Source: Flavobacteria bacterium BBFL7 (lineage in GTDB: Bacteria; Bacteroidota; Bacteroidia; Flavobacteriales; Flavobacteriaceae). Taken from it: a stretch of 64,000 bases of DNA. The notes under the pieces are model-generated. The model was not told where the DNA came from. It worked only from the letters and a program-made list of their open reading frames with translations, and made no database searches. The translations under genes and the position numbers were made by a program. How positions within the stretch are numbered: the stretch's first letter is position 1; each line of letters starts with the position of its first letter. Below, one piece after another: positions 39,676 to 48,864 of this stretch. Location of the stretch: positions 230,352-294,351 of the forward strand of contig CH672375.1 in assembly GCA_000153385.1 (NCBI GenBank). Reading direction: 5' to 3'.

Positions 39676-42513
39676 ATGAATACAGATCGTTTTGCCCTTA
39701 GACATATCGGACCTCGCAAGGCAGACCTTGCACCCATGCTAGAAAAAATAGGTGTAGAATCTATTGACCAGCTCGTTTATGAAACCATTCCTGAAAATAT
39801 ACGCCTTCAACAGGATTTACAGTTAGACACTGCAATGAGTGAATATGAGTTTTTATCTCATATTAAAAAGTTAGGCGATAAGAATAAGCAATTTAGATCT
39901 TATATCGGTTTAGGTTACAATGCTCCTATTACACCGGCAGTAATCCAAAGAAATATTCTGGAAAACCCAGGATGGTATACAGCTTACACGCCATACCAAG
40001 CCGAAATTGCTCAAGGTCGACTAGAAGCTCTATTGAACTTCCAGACCATGATAACAGATCTTACTGGTATGGAGCTGGCTAATGCATCTTTACTAGATGA
40101 GTCTACGGCAGCGGCAGAAGCTATGACATTACTTTTCTCAGTTAGAGAAAGAGCTCAGAAAAAAGAAAATGTTGTAAAATTCTTTGTCGATCACGATACT
40201 TTACCACAGACTAAAGAATTATTAAAAACTCGCGCTACTCCATTAGGTATAGAGCTTGTAGAAGGTAATCCTCAAGATATGGATATGAGCGATGGCTACT
40301 ATGCCATTCTTCTACAATATCCTGGCGCTAGTGGTAATGTGGTAGATTATACCGCATTTGCTCAAAAATGTCATGATAATAATATACGTATTGCAGTAGC
40401 GGCAGATATATTATCATTAGTACTTTTAGAAGCACCAGGACACTGGAATGCAGATGTGGTAGTAGGAACCACACAACGTTTCGGGATTCCACTAGGTTAT
40501 GGTGGACCTCATGCTGCATATTTTGCAACTCGCGAAGAGTACAAGAGACAAATTCCAGGACGTATAATAGGTGTTACTAAAGATACTGATGGAAAACGTG
40601 CGCTACGTATGGCGTTACAGACTCGTGAACAGCATATTAAAAGAGATAAAGCCACTTCTAACATCTGTACTGCGCAAGTTTTACTGGCTGTAATGGCTGG
40701 TATGTATGGTGTATATCACGGACCACGTGGATTAAAGTTTATCGCAAATAAATTACATGCACAAACAGCAACACTTGCAGATGCTGTTGAGAAATTAGGA
40801 ATATATCAAACTAATGAGAATTTCTTTGACACACTTTGCTTTAAAGTGAATGCCGAAGCTGTAAAGAAAGAAGCTTTAGCATTAGAGATCAACTTCTATT
40901 ATCCAGATGCAGATACAGTTCAGGTTTCATTAAATGAAACGACTTCATTAACAGACTTAAATGATATTGTTTCCGCTTTCGCGAAAGCAGTAAATAAAGA
41001 CTTCTCACCTATAACTGCGCTTCTAGATAGTACACACTTAGGAACAGGTCGTCAAACTGAGTTCATGACTTATGATGTATTTAATTCTTATCACTCAGAG
41101 ACGGAATTAATGCGTTATATCAAGAAACTAGAACGTAAAGATCTAGCATTAAATCACTCTATGATTGCGCTGGGATCTTGTACAATGAAATTAAACGCGG
41201 CGGCAGAAATGCTACCTCTTTCAAATCCACAATGGGGAAATATTCACCCATTTGTACCGGTAGATCAAGCTCAAGGTTATCAAGAAATGTTACAGAAATT
41301 AGAGCTTCAATTAAATGAGGCAACAGGTTTTGCTGGCACATCTTTACAACCTAATTCTGGTGCACAAGGAGAATTTGCGGGATTAATGGCGATACGAGCA
41401 TATCATCAAAGTCGTGGAGATCATCATAGAAACATCTGCTTAATTCCATCTAGTGCTCATGGTACTAATCCTGCAAGTGCAGTAATGGCAGGTATGAAAG
41501 TTATCGTTACTAAAGCACTAGAAAACGGAAACATCGATGTCGATGACTTACGTGAAAAAGCAGAAAAGCATAAAGATAATTTAAGTGCTTTAATGGTTAC
41601 TTATCCATCGACTCATGGTGTATATGAAAGTGCCATTAAAGAAATAACAGGCATCATCCATGAAAATGGTGGACAGGTTTATATGGATGGCGCAAATATG
41701 AATGCACAAGTAGGATTAACTAATCCTGGAAACATCGGTGCAGACGTTTGTCACTTAAATCTTCATAAAACATTTGCCATACCTCATGGTGGTGGTGGAC
41801 CTGGTGTAGGACCTATATGTGTAGCACCACAATTAGTACCATTCTTACCTAGCAATCCAATTATTAAAACAGGTGGTGACCAGGCAATTACACCTATCAG
41901 TGCTGCACCATACGGTAGCGCATCTGTATGTTTAATATCTTATGGTTACATCTGTATGTTAGGTGCTGAAGGTTTAAAACGCTCTACAGAGTATGCTATT
42001 ATCAATGCAAACTACATTAAGGAACGTCTTAAAGGTAGTTATGAATGTCTGTATACGGGTGAGAAAGGTCGCGCAGCGCATGAAATGATTATAGACTGTC
42101 GTCCATTTAAACAACATGGTATTGAAGTAGTAGACATTGCAAAGCGTTTAATGGATTATGGATTTCATGCACCAACCGTTTCATTTCCAGTAAATGGCAC
42201 CATGATGATAGAACCTACTGAGTCTGAATCTAAAGAAGAAATGGATCGCTTTTGTGATGCCATGATTTCTATAAGAAAAGAAATAGCAGATTGCTCTAGT
42301 GATGATCCTAATAATGTTCTTAAAAACAGTCCTCATACATTAGAAATGATTACTAATGATGAGTGGGAACTACCATATACTAGAAAACAAGCAGCTTATC
42401 CATTAGAATATATTGCAGATAATAAATTTTGGCCTACCGTACGTCGTGCAGATGATGCTTATGGAGACCGTAATTTAATGTGTACTTGTGCACCGATGGA
42501 AGAGTATATGTAA
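39676..42513 (+). CDS. gcvP: glycine dehydrogenase (decarboxylating), P protein
   Basis: The 945-residue pyridoxal-phosphate enzyme decarboxylates glycine and passes the aminomethyl group to the H protein. It begins RFALRHIGPRKADLAPML, typical of P proteins, and has the PLP lysine at about 698 in NLHKTFAIPHGGGGPGVGP. The single-chain length is that of proteobacterial and eukaryotic types rather than the split form of Firmicutes. A palindromic repeat lies in frame at the domain junction (40975-40988), encoding part of SAFAKAV. GcvT and GcvH are not nearby. A strong terminator follows. Confidence 0.97.
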   Translation: MNTDRFALRHIGPRKADLAPMLEKIGVESIDQLVYETIPENIRLQQDLQLDTAMSEYEFLSHIKKLGDKNKQFRSYIGLGYNAPITPAVIQRNILENPGWYTAYTPYQAEIAQGRLEALLNFQTMITDLTGMELANASLLDESTAAAEAMTLLFSVRERAQKKENVVKFFVDHDTLPQTKELLKTRATPLGIELVEGNPQDMDMSDGYYAILLQYPGASGNVVDYTAFAQKCHDNNIRIAVAADILSLVLLEAPGHWNADVVVGTTQRFGIPLGYGGPHAAYFATREEYKRQIPGRIIGVTKDTDGKRALRMALQTREQHIKRDKATSNICTAQVLLAVMAGMYGVYHGPRGLKFIANKLHAQTATLADAVEKLGIYQTNENFFDTLCFKVNAEAVKKEALALEINFYYPDADTVQVSLNETTSLTDLNDIVSAFAKAVNKDFSPITALLDSTHLGTGRQTEFMTYDVFNSYHSETELMRYIKKLERKDLALNHSMIALGSCTMKLNAAAEMLPLSNPQWGNIHPFVPVDQAQGYQEMLQKLELQLNEATGFAGTSLQPNSGAQGEFAGLMAIRAYHQSRGDHHRNICLIPSSAHGTNPASAVMAGMKVIVTKALENGNIDVDDLREKAEKHKDNLSALMVTYPSTHGVYESAIKEITGIIHENGGQVYMDGANMNAQVGLTNPGNIGADVCHLNLHKTFAIPHGGGGPGVGPICVAPQLVPFLPSNPIIKTGGDQAITPISAAPYGSASVCLISYGYICMLGAEGLKRSTEYAIINANYIKERLKGSYECLYTGEKGRAAHEMIIDCRPFKQHGIEVVDIAKRLMDYGFHAPTVSFPVNGTMMIEPTESESKEEMDRFCDAMISIRKEIADCSSDDPNNVLKNSPHTLEMITNDEWELPYTRKQAAYPLEYIADNKFWPTVRRADDAYGDRNLMCTCAPMEEYM
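40975..40988. repeat. palindromic repeat GCTTTCGCGAAAGC
   Basis: Perfect copy inside gcvP, between the two halves of the protein, encoding part of SAFAKA. Confidence 0.85.
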
Positions 42514-42538
42514 TCTCATTATTTATTTTTTAAGTAAT

Positions 42539-42573
42539 AAAGCCGAATCAATGATAAGTTGATTCGGCTTTTA
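42539..42573 (+). terminator. gcvP terminator
   Basis: A perfect 13-bp stem (AAAGCCGAATCAA, 42539-42551, with 42559-42571) with a 7-nt loop and a T-tail. Confidence 0.8.
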
Positions 42574-42712
42574 TTATGCACTGCATTATATTATTCGTAA
42601 CGAAAACGATGTAAACGTGTCATATTCTTAAACAACTGAAAAGTTCTATATATTAAGTTGTCGATTATTAGGAAAACATCGCATTTATCACTTTTTTTGT
42701 CTTTACAAGTTG

Positions 42713-43777
42713 ATGAATATGAGAGCAAAAATTACAGGAGTAGGTAGTCACATACCTGATGTAGTAAGAAAAAATGAAGAGTTCATGAATCATGAATTTC
42801 TTAATAATGATGGAAGTTCCTTTGGTAGTGATAATGCGACTATTATTGAAAAATTTGTAGCCATAACTGGGATAGAAGAACGTCGCTACATGAGTGATGA
42901 GCTTTTAACTAGCGATATCGCAACTCTTGCTGGACAAAAAGCTATCGACGACGCAAAGTGTGATCCTGAAACATTAGATTTTATTATTGTTGCTCACAAT
43001 TATGGAGATGTTAAACCAGATGGTGGATCTAGCGATATGGTCCCTAGTCTGGCTAGTCGTGTAAAAAACAAACTAGGAATTAAAAATCCCGCTTGTGTCG
43101 CTTATGATGTTCTTTTTGGCTGTCCAGGTTGGGTTCTCGGACTTACGCAGGCCGATTCTTTTATCAAATCCGGACTGGCTAAAAAAGTCTTAGTCATTGG
43201 TGCCGAAGCTTTATCACGTGTTGTAGATCCACATGATCGTGACTCTATGATTTATTCTGATGGCGCTGGTGCTGCTATCGTAGAACCTAGCGAGGATGAA
43301 CATGGTATTTTAGGACAAGCGACTGCTACCTATACTGAAGAAGAAGCCTTCTTTATCTTTAATGAAACTTCATATAATAAAGAACTACAGGATAAGACTA
43401 AATACATTAAAATGTATGGCCGTCGTATCTACAACTTTGCACTATCCAAAGTTCCTGAAGGAATGAAAGCTGCTATGGATCAAGCTGGTGTCGACATTAA
43501 GGATTTAAAGAAAATATTTATTCATCAGGCAAATGAGAAAATGGATGAGGCTATAGTAGAACGTTTCTATAAATTATATGACATGGAAGTACCGCGTGAT
43601 ATTATGCCTATGATTATACATAAACTAGGAAATAGTTCTGTAGCCACAGTTCCAACTGTGATGGATCTGGTAGTAAGAGGTAAAATGGAAAATCACAGAG
43701 TCGAAAAAGGTGATGTAGTAATGTTTGCCAGTGTAGGTGCTGGTATGAATATTAATGCAATAGTTTATCGTTACTAG
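42713..43777 (+). CDS. 3-oxoacyl-ACP synthase III family protein (FabH-like)
   Basis: The 354-residue thiolase-fold enzyme has the Cys-His-Asn triad: Cys137 in DVLFGCPGWVLGL, His in FIHQANEKMDEAI and Asn in KLGNSSVATVPTV. KAS III enzymes condense acetyl-CoA with malonyl-ACP, or make head groups of special lipids and 2-alkyl compounds. The protein is longer than E. coli FabH (317) and stands outside any fatty-acid operon, so a specialised role is possible. I take ATG at 42713; a TTG just before it and an ATG at 42719 are alternatives. Confidence 0.85.
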   Translation: MNMRAKITGVGSHIPDVVRKNEEFMNHEFLNNDGSSFGSDNATIIEKFVAITGIEERRYMSDELLTSDIATLAGQKAIDDAKCDPETLDFIIVAHNYGDVKPDGGSSDMVPSLASRVKNKLGIKNPACVAYDVLFGCPGWVLGLTQADSFIKSGLAKKVLVIGAEALSRVVDPHDRDSMIYSDGAGAAIVEPSEDEHGILGQATATYTEEEAFFIFNETSYNKELQDKTKYIKMYGRRIYNFALSKVPEGMKAAMDQAGVDIKDLKKIFIHQANEKMDEAIVERFYKLYDMEVPRDIMPMIIHKLGNSSVATVPTVMDLVVRGKMENHRVEKGDVVMFASVGAGMNINAIVYRY

Positions 43778-43802
43778 ATTAATACATCATTTAAATATTA
43801 CG

Positions 43803-43840
43803 AATCCATCTTTTATAACTAAAGATGGATTTTTATTTTT
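43803..43840 (+). terminator. terminator after the KAS III gene
   Basis: An 11-bp stem (AATCCATCTTT with AAAGATGGATT) with a 7-nt loop, then TTTTATTTTT. Confidence 0.75.
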
Positions 43841-43903
43841 AAACTACTACAGTAACAACAGAAAACTGTTTGAATTAAAACAATACAGTTCCTGATTTAA
43901 TTT

Positions 43904-44644
43904 CTAGTTGACCACACTCATTTCAATATAAATGTCATTTTTAGGCCAGTCTCGTGAATCAGTTTCAACTTTAGAAATAGCCTCTGCTACCTTCATACCT
44001 TTAATTACACGACCAAAAATAGTATGCTCTCCATCTAAATGATCTGTGGCACGTAATGAGATAAAAAAGTCAAAAGGATTGTGCCAGTTTTCTGGATTAT
44101 TTTCCCAGTATTTTGCACTACTTAGCGTCCCATAAGAATGTTGAACACCTGGTAAAATTTGCATAGGTAATTGATAATTGCCAGCACTACCTTTTTTTTG
44201 AGCAGTTATCATATTATCACTATTACCAGCTTGCACTATAAAACCTTTCACTGCTCTATGTACAACGGTTTCATCAAAATATCCATTATTAATTAGGAAT
44301 AAAAAACTTGCTCTATATAAAGGCGTTTCTTTAAATAGTTCCATTTCAATATCGCCAAAACTAGTGGTCATACGCACTATCGTTTCAGGATGTTCCTTTC
44401 CATATCTAGTAAAAAAAACCTCTACAGAATCTTGAGGTATATAAGGCAATAAGGTATCGCCTTTTCTATTAACACTACGTTTATAGAACTTTGCAATTCC
44501 CTTTTCCTTGCGTTCTATTAAGACTTCCTCTTTAGTGCGAGTCTCCTCTACGATATCAATTACAGGTGTTTCTTTTTGTGAACTATCTTTACAACTAATT
44601 GTAAGGAATAACACTAATATAAAAAACAGGCCATTTGATTTCAT
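43904..44644 (-). CDS. cyclophilin-type peptidyl-prolyl isomerase, lipoprotein
   Basis: The 246-residue protein has a lipoprotein signal (MKSNGLFFILVLFLTISC) and a linker rich in charged residues. A cyclophilin domain follows (about 82-246: FGDIEMELFKETPLYRASFLFLINNGYFDETVVHRAVKGFIVQAGNSD, then TIFGRVIKGMKVAEAI). It should speed prolyl isomerisation of exported proteins. The 5' end overlaps the divergent NUDIX gene by 10 bases, so each promoter would lie inside the other gene. A TATTTTTG box at 44669-44676 (minus strand) could start it. Confidence 0.85.
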   Translation of the reverse strand: MKSNGLFFILVLFLTISCKDSSQKETPVIDIVEETRTKEEVLIERKEKGIAKFYKRSVNRKGDTLLPYIPQDSVEVFFTRYGKEHPETIVRMTTSFGDIEMELFKETPLYRASFLFLINNGYFDETVVHRAVKGFIVQAGNSDNMITAQKKGSAGNYQLPMQILPGVQHSYGTLSSAKYWENNPENWHNPFDFFISLRATDHLDGEHTIFGRVIKGMKVAEAISKVETDSRDWPKNDIYIEMSVVN

Positions 44645-45291
44645 TCAACGCATTTATAGATTCGATTTCAAAAATAAAGAAAATGCCACTACCAGGTTTT
44701 GAAACGCAACTTAAAATGGCTGCGGTAGACAGACTGGAAGAATTGCAACGCAAGTCACTTTTAAATAAGACTCCACGCAAGGCGGCAGTAATGATGCTGA
44801 TCTATCCCAAAAATAATATAGCCCATTTTGTCCTAATAGAACGAATGATCTCTAAAGGTGCTCATAGTGGTCAAATAGCATTTCCTGGTGGTCGTCAAGA
44901 AAGTGAAGATCAAAACGACTCTATTACAGCCATTAGAGAAACGCATGAAGAAGTAGGCATAAACCCAGAACTTCAAGAAATCATTACGGCAGGTACACCT
45001 ATATTTATTCCACCTAGCAATTATATGGTCTCTCCTTTTCTCGCTTTCGCGAAAGCGGAATTAAAATTCACACCACAGCCTAGCGAAGTGAAATCGATTA
45101 TAGAAGTACCATTACATGAATTAATGGATTCACGAAGCATAAAGCACCACACACTTTCCACTAGCTATGTCACAGACCTAACTGTTCCTTGCTATAACTT
45201 AAATAATCAAATTGTTTGGGGTGCTACAGCAATGATGCTAGCAGAATTTAGAGCAATTTTAAAAGATAGTTTACCTTTAAGCGATGAATAA
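44635..45291 (+). CDS. NUDIX hydrolase, CoA pyrophosphatase type
   Basis: The 218-residue enzyme carries the NUDIX box GGRQESEDQNDSITAIRETHEEVGI, preceded by the HSGQIAFPGG motif of CoA diphosphatases (NudL/YeaB). It would cleave CoA or its derivatives. I take TTG at 44635 as start because ISFNAFIDSISKIKKMPLPG resembles the family N-terminus. The next ATG (44683) would remove that part. A palindromic repeat lies inside (45043-45056), encoding part of FLAFAKAE. It overlaps the next gene by 8 bases. Confidence 0.85.
   Translation: MISFNAFIDSISKIKKMPLPGFETQLKMAAVDRLEELQRKSLLNKTPRKAAVMMLIYPKNNIAHFVLIERMISKGAHSGQIAFPGGRQESEDQNDSITAIRETHEEVGINPELQEIITAGTPIFIPPSNYMVSPFLAFAKAELKFTPQPSEVKSIIEVPLHELMDSRSIKHHTLSTSYVTDLTVPCYNLNNQIVWGATAMMLAEFRAILKDSLPLSDE
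45043..45056. repeat. palindromic repeat GCTTTCGCGAAAGC
   Basis: Perfect copy inside the NUDIX gene, encoding part of AFAKAE. Confidence 0.85.
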
Positions 45292-47110
45292 ATCACTTTT
45301 TTTACTTGTTTTTATATACTCTGCCTTTTTAACAACAGCGATTGCTCAAGAACGTGTGTTTATTGACTTTGGATCTACAAATGAAGATTTGGCAAGTAGA
45401 GAATACATTAACAATATTTCTACCAGTTATCAATCGGGTTATTCTAATGGTGTCCTATTATACAATGATGCAGGTGTCTCAACAGGAATAAATTTAAAAG
45501 TGCATGATGCATGGTTAAATATCAATCTGTCAGGCTCTACCGCTCCAGCATATCAAGTAAATGTACCTCTAAGTGCGAGTAGAGACAATTTTTTTGGAGC
45601 AACCAGTCCATTTAATGGTAGTGCTCAAGTAACCGCCGGTTTTAAGTTAAGACAGTTGGACCCTAATAAGTTTTATAGTTTCTCGTTTTTTGCCTCTAGA
45701 ATGAATGTGACGGATAACAGGGAAACCCAATATACAGTTACTGGAAACACGATACAGACCGTTAACCTTAACGCTTCCAATAACACAACTCAAAGAGTTG
45801 AAGTCCTCAATATGCAACCAGATGGTAATGGTGAAATAGAAATAATAGCTACTGCTGGCACAAATAACACCAACAGTTACGGGTTTTATTACCTTAATGC
45901 TTTAGAAATACAAGTAGATAACACGGCAATTTCTCAATTAATAACTCAGCAAAATTTACAACTGACTTACCCTATACAACAGTCTACATGGGAAGTAGGT
46001 AAAACGGTATCACTATCTTGGAATAGTGAAGGTATAAATCAAGTAACGCTAGAATATTCTATAGATGGTGGTAGTACTTTTAATAATATAGCCACCGTTC
46101 CTGCTACAGATCGTAGTTATGATTTTACAGTTCCTAATTCACTTTCTACTAACGTCATTATTAGATTAAGTGATGGCAGTCAAATGATAGTTAGCGCACC
46201 TGTTACAATCATACCAGATGATAATACGGTATATAGAATTGTGGTGTTGGGATCGTCGACTGCTGCAGGAAGTGGTCCTTCTAGTCAGTATAACGCTTGG
46301 GTATGGAAATATCGTCGCTATTTAGAACAACTAGATACACGATATGAAGTGATCAACCTCGCACAAGGTGGTTTTGTTACTTATAACATCTTACCTACAG
46401 GAACAGCCATTCCTGCTGGAGTTAACAAAACTATTAATATAAATAAAAATATTACCAAAGCTGTAAGTCTCAACGCGCATGGCATCATTATTAATTTACC
46501 ATCTAACGATGCCGCAGGCAATTATCCTGTATCAGACCAACTTCATAATTATAGTTTGATTGCTCAAACAGCCTCACAAAATCAGATTCCTTTATGGGTT
46601 GCGACACCACAGCCTCGTAACTTTCCAGCAAATGGTAGTCAAGTAGCCATTCAAACACAAATGGTTACAGAAACATATAACACCTTTGGAAACTATGCTG
46701 TAGATTTCTGGACTGGATTAGGAAATACAGCTGGTAATCAAATATTACCGGCATATAATAGTGGCGATGGCGTTCATGCCACTAATGAGGCGCATCAAAT
46801 ATTTTATGAAAGACTGCTTTTAAAGGACATCCATGGAACTGTAAAAAATCAAGTAGATGCAGCACTATCCGCATCAGATAATGAAATAAATGTTGTCTCT
46901 CTTTACCCTAATCCGGTAAATGAATTGCTGTTTATTGAAACTATAGAACCTATTTCATCAATAAAAATTTACAATCAATTAGGTCAACTTGTATTAGAAG
47001 ATCAAGACGTGATTAACATGATCAACCTACAACATTTAGAATCAGGATATTATATTGCACACCTTTACATTGGGAATAAGGTTTTATATAGAAAAGTTAT
47101 AAAAAAATAA
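45284..47110 (+). CDS. SGNH/GDSL-family hydrolase with type IX secretion sorting domain
   Basis: The 608-residue secreted protein has a signal peptide (to about IAQ, residue 22) and an N-terminal carbohydrate-binding-like sandwich (about 22-210). An Ig-like segment follows (about 225-310). The SGNH hydrolase domain (about 318-525) has VVLGSSTAAGSG (nucleophile Ser), NLAQGG, NLPSNDA and DGVHATNEAHQ (Asp and His). The last 75 residues are a type A sorting domain (VVSLYPNPVNELLFIE...KVIKK). It probably removes acyl groups from a polysaccharide outside the cell. It overlaps the NUDIX gene by 8 bases. Confidence 0.87.
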   Translation: MNKSLFLLVFIYSAFLTTAIAQERVFIDFGSTNEDLASREYINNISTSYQSGYSNGVLLYNDAGVSTGINLKVHDAWLNINLSGSTAPAYQVNVPLSASRDNFFGATSPFNGSAQVTAGFKLRQLDPNKFYSFSFFASRMNVTDNRETQYTVTGNTIQTVNLNASNNTTQRVEVLNMQPDGNGEIEIIATAGTNNTNSYGFYYLNALEIQVDNTAISQLITQQNLQLTYPIQQSTWEVGKTVSLSWNSEGINQVTLEYSIDGGSTFNNIATVPATDRSYDFTVPNSLSTNVIIRLSDGSQMIVSAPVTIIPDDNTVYRIVVLGSSTAAGSGPSSQYNAWVWKYRRYLEQLDTRYEVINLAQGGFVTYNILPTGTAIPAGVNKTININKNITKAVSLNAHGIIINLPSNDAAGNYPVSDQLHNYSLIAQTASQNQIPLWVATPQPRNFPANGSQVAIQTQMVTETYNTFGNYAVDFWTGLGNTAGNQILPAYNSGDGVHATNEAHQIFYERLLLKDIHGTVKNQVDAALSASDNEINVVSLYPNPVNELLFIETIEPISSIKIYNQLGQLVLEDQDVINMINLQHLESGYYIAHLYIGNKVLYRKVIKK

Positions 47111-47186
47111 CTGATTTTTAAATATGACTTATAACTAGTATCCTCACAATCCCTATATTAGCCGTCCCTTAAACTAAAATGACTCT

Positions 47187-47990
47187 ATGGGATTATTCAA
47201 AAAGAATCCTTTCGGACATATATTATGGATTAAACGCTTCTTAATACGCTTTCTAGGTGTATTATCACACAGACGCTTTAGAGGATTTAATGAGCTTGAA
47301 ATAGAAGGAAGCGATGTTCTAAGAAACTTACCTGATCAAGGTGTCCTTTTTATATCAAATCATCAAACCTATTTTGCAGATGTGGTGAGCATGTTTCATG
47401 TTTTCAATGCTGCACTATCTGGAAGACAAGATTCTATTAAAAATGTAGGATACTTATGGAATCCTAAACTAAACATCTACTATGTAGCTGCAAAGGAAAC
47501 GATGACTAGTGGTTTTTTACCTAAAGTATTTGCTTATGTAGGAGCGATAACAGTAGAACGCACGTGGCGTGCTAAAGGTGAAGAAGTAAATCGATCAGTT
47601 AACCCTAATGATACTAAGAATATAGGTGTCGCACTTGATGATGGATGGGTTATTACATTCCCACAAGGAACCACTAAACCTTTTAAACCCATAAGAAAAG
47701 GTACTGCCCACATTATAAAGCAGTATCAACCTATTGTAGTACCTATAGTGATCGACGGTTTCCGTAGAAGTTTTGATAAAAAAGGATTACGAATTAAAAA
47801 ACGTAATATTCTTCAATCTATGGTTATTAAAGAACCTTTAGAAATCGATTATGAAAACGAAAGCGTAGAATCTATTGTTGAAAAAATCGAATATGCTATT
47901 GAGCAACATCCATCATTTTTAAAAGTTATTCCACAAGAAACTCTAGAAGAGATGGAGCAACTCAATCAAAAGCGTAGATGGGATTACTAA
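47187..47990 (+). CDS. lysophospholipid acyltransferase family protein (PlsC-like)
   Basis: The 267-residue protein has the acyltransferase blocks in order: ISNHQTYFADV (about 57-66), AAKETM and AYVGAITVERTW, then FPQGTTKPFKPIRKGTAHI, and VVPIVIDGFRRSF. The catalytic pair here is His59 and Asp65, spaced H-x5-D instead of the common H-x4-D, and the FPEGT motif has Gln for Glu. It may transfer acyl groups to lysophospholipids or another lipid at the inner membrane. The family call is firm; the substrate is not. Confidence 0.82.
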   Translation: MGLFKKNPFGHILWIKRFLIRFLGVLSHRRFRGFNELEIEGSDVLRNLPDQGVLFISNHQTYFADVVSMFHVFNAALSGRQDSIKNVGYLWNPKLNIYYVAAKETMTSGFLPKVFAYVGAITVERTWRAKGEEVNRSVNPNDTKNIGVALDDGWVITFPQGTTKPFKPIRKGTAHIIKQYQPIVVPIVIDGFRRSFDKKGLRIKKRNILQSMVIKEPLEIDYENESVESIVEKIEYAIEQHPSFLKVIPQETLEEMEQLNQKRRWDY

Positions 47991-48016
47991 CTAGTTATTG
48001 TTAGAAGACTAATTTA

Positions 48017-48784
48017 ATGGAAACATTCATCTATCTCATTTTTATACTTACCGCGCTAGCAATGATAGGCTTTGTTGTCGGTATGTTCTTTTTTATAAGG
48101 TGGCTGGTTAGAAAAGGTAATAAGAAAAAATCCCCAGAAGAAACACTCAACGAGAAACAACAAATGCTGGCCCGAGTAGATTATATGAAAAAATCTCTTG
48201 TACCATGGGATAATCGCAGCTTCACAGATATTTCATCATGGATGACTTATCAATTCTCAAAAGGTATAACCCGACGGTTAATAGGTACCGTATATGCAAC
48301 AGACCAGCAACCTATCATGGCCTTTAGTCGGATTGAGCGTGGTTTTAGATCAGATGGACAGTTCTATGTTGGATCGACTAATTTCAACCTCGGTTATGAG
48401 GTTAAAGAAGACACCATATACATCACTCTTAATGGTCAATATCTAGGCAACATTACTAATTCTGGTGGATTATTTAACGCACAAGGTGACCATATAGGAA
48501 CTGCCGTTCATCCTACAAAAATCTCTGTAAGCTCAGGGAATTTAAGATATAGATTTGGTGATTCTAGCTATGAGGTTGTTATTAACAATAAAAAACTAGC
48601 TACCGTTTGGGTCGCCCCTAATTATGCCGATTTTCATCACGGAAATTTTACTAAGAATTTTAATGAAAATGCTATAGGACAACCCATCATGTCCTTAAAT
48701 AATACCGCGTCGCCTGAAGAAGAGAAATGGTTACTCGCCATTGCCGTTTTAGAAATTGTACATCATGGTCACTGGATGATATAA
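48017..48784 (+). CDS. single-span membrane protein of unknown function
   Basis: The 255-residue protein has one N-terminal helix (about 4-29), a charged linker, then a soluble part with alternating strands (QPIMAFSRIERGFRSDGQFYVGS, YEVVINNKKLATVWVAPNY). It ends with a helix (EEKWLLAIAVLEIVHHGHWM). I recognise no domain. It follows the acyltransferase by 26 bases and may be cotranscribed. A palindromic repeat lies just after its stop. Confidence 0.65.
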   Translation: METFIYLIFILTALAMIGFVVGMFFFIRWLVRKGNKKKSPEETLNEKQQMLARVDYMKKSLVPWDNRSFTDISSWMTYQFSKGITRRLIGTVYATDQQPIMAFSRIERGFRSDGQFYVGSTNFNLGYEVKEDTIYITLNGQYLGNITNSGGLFNAQGDHIGTAVHPTKISVSSGNLRYRFGDSSYEVVINNKKLATVWVAPNYADFHHGNFTKNFNENAIGQPIMSLNNTASPEEEKWLLAIAVLEIVHHGHWMI

Positions 48785-48808
48785 TGCAAGTGTGATTATG
48801 TGGGATAC

Positions 48809-48822
48809 GCTTTCGCGAAAGC
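48809..48822. repeat. palindromic repeat GCTTTCGCGAAAGC
   Basis: Perfect intergenic copy, 42 bases upstream of pheT. Confidence 0.88.
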
Positions 48823-48864
48823 GGCATTAATACTATCTTTACCGCCTTAAAAAATCAATATTCT

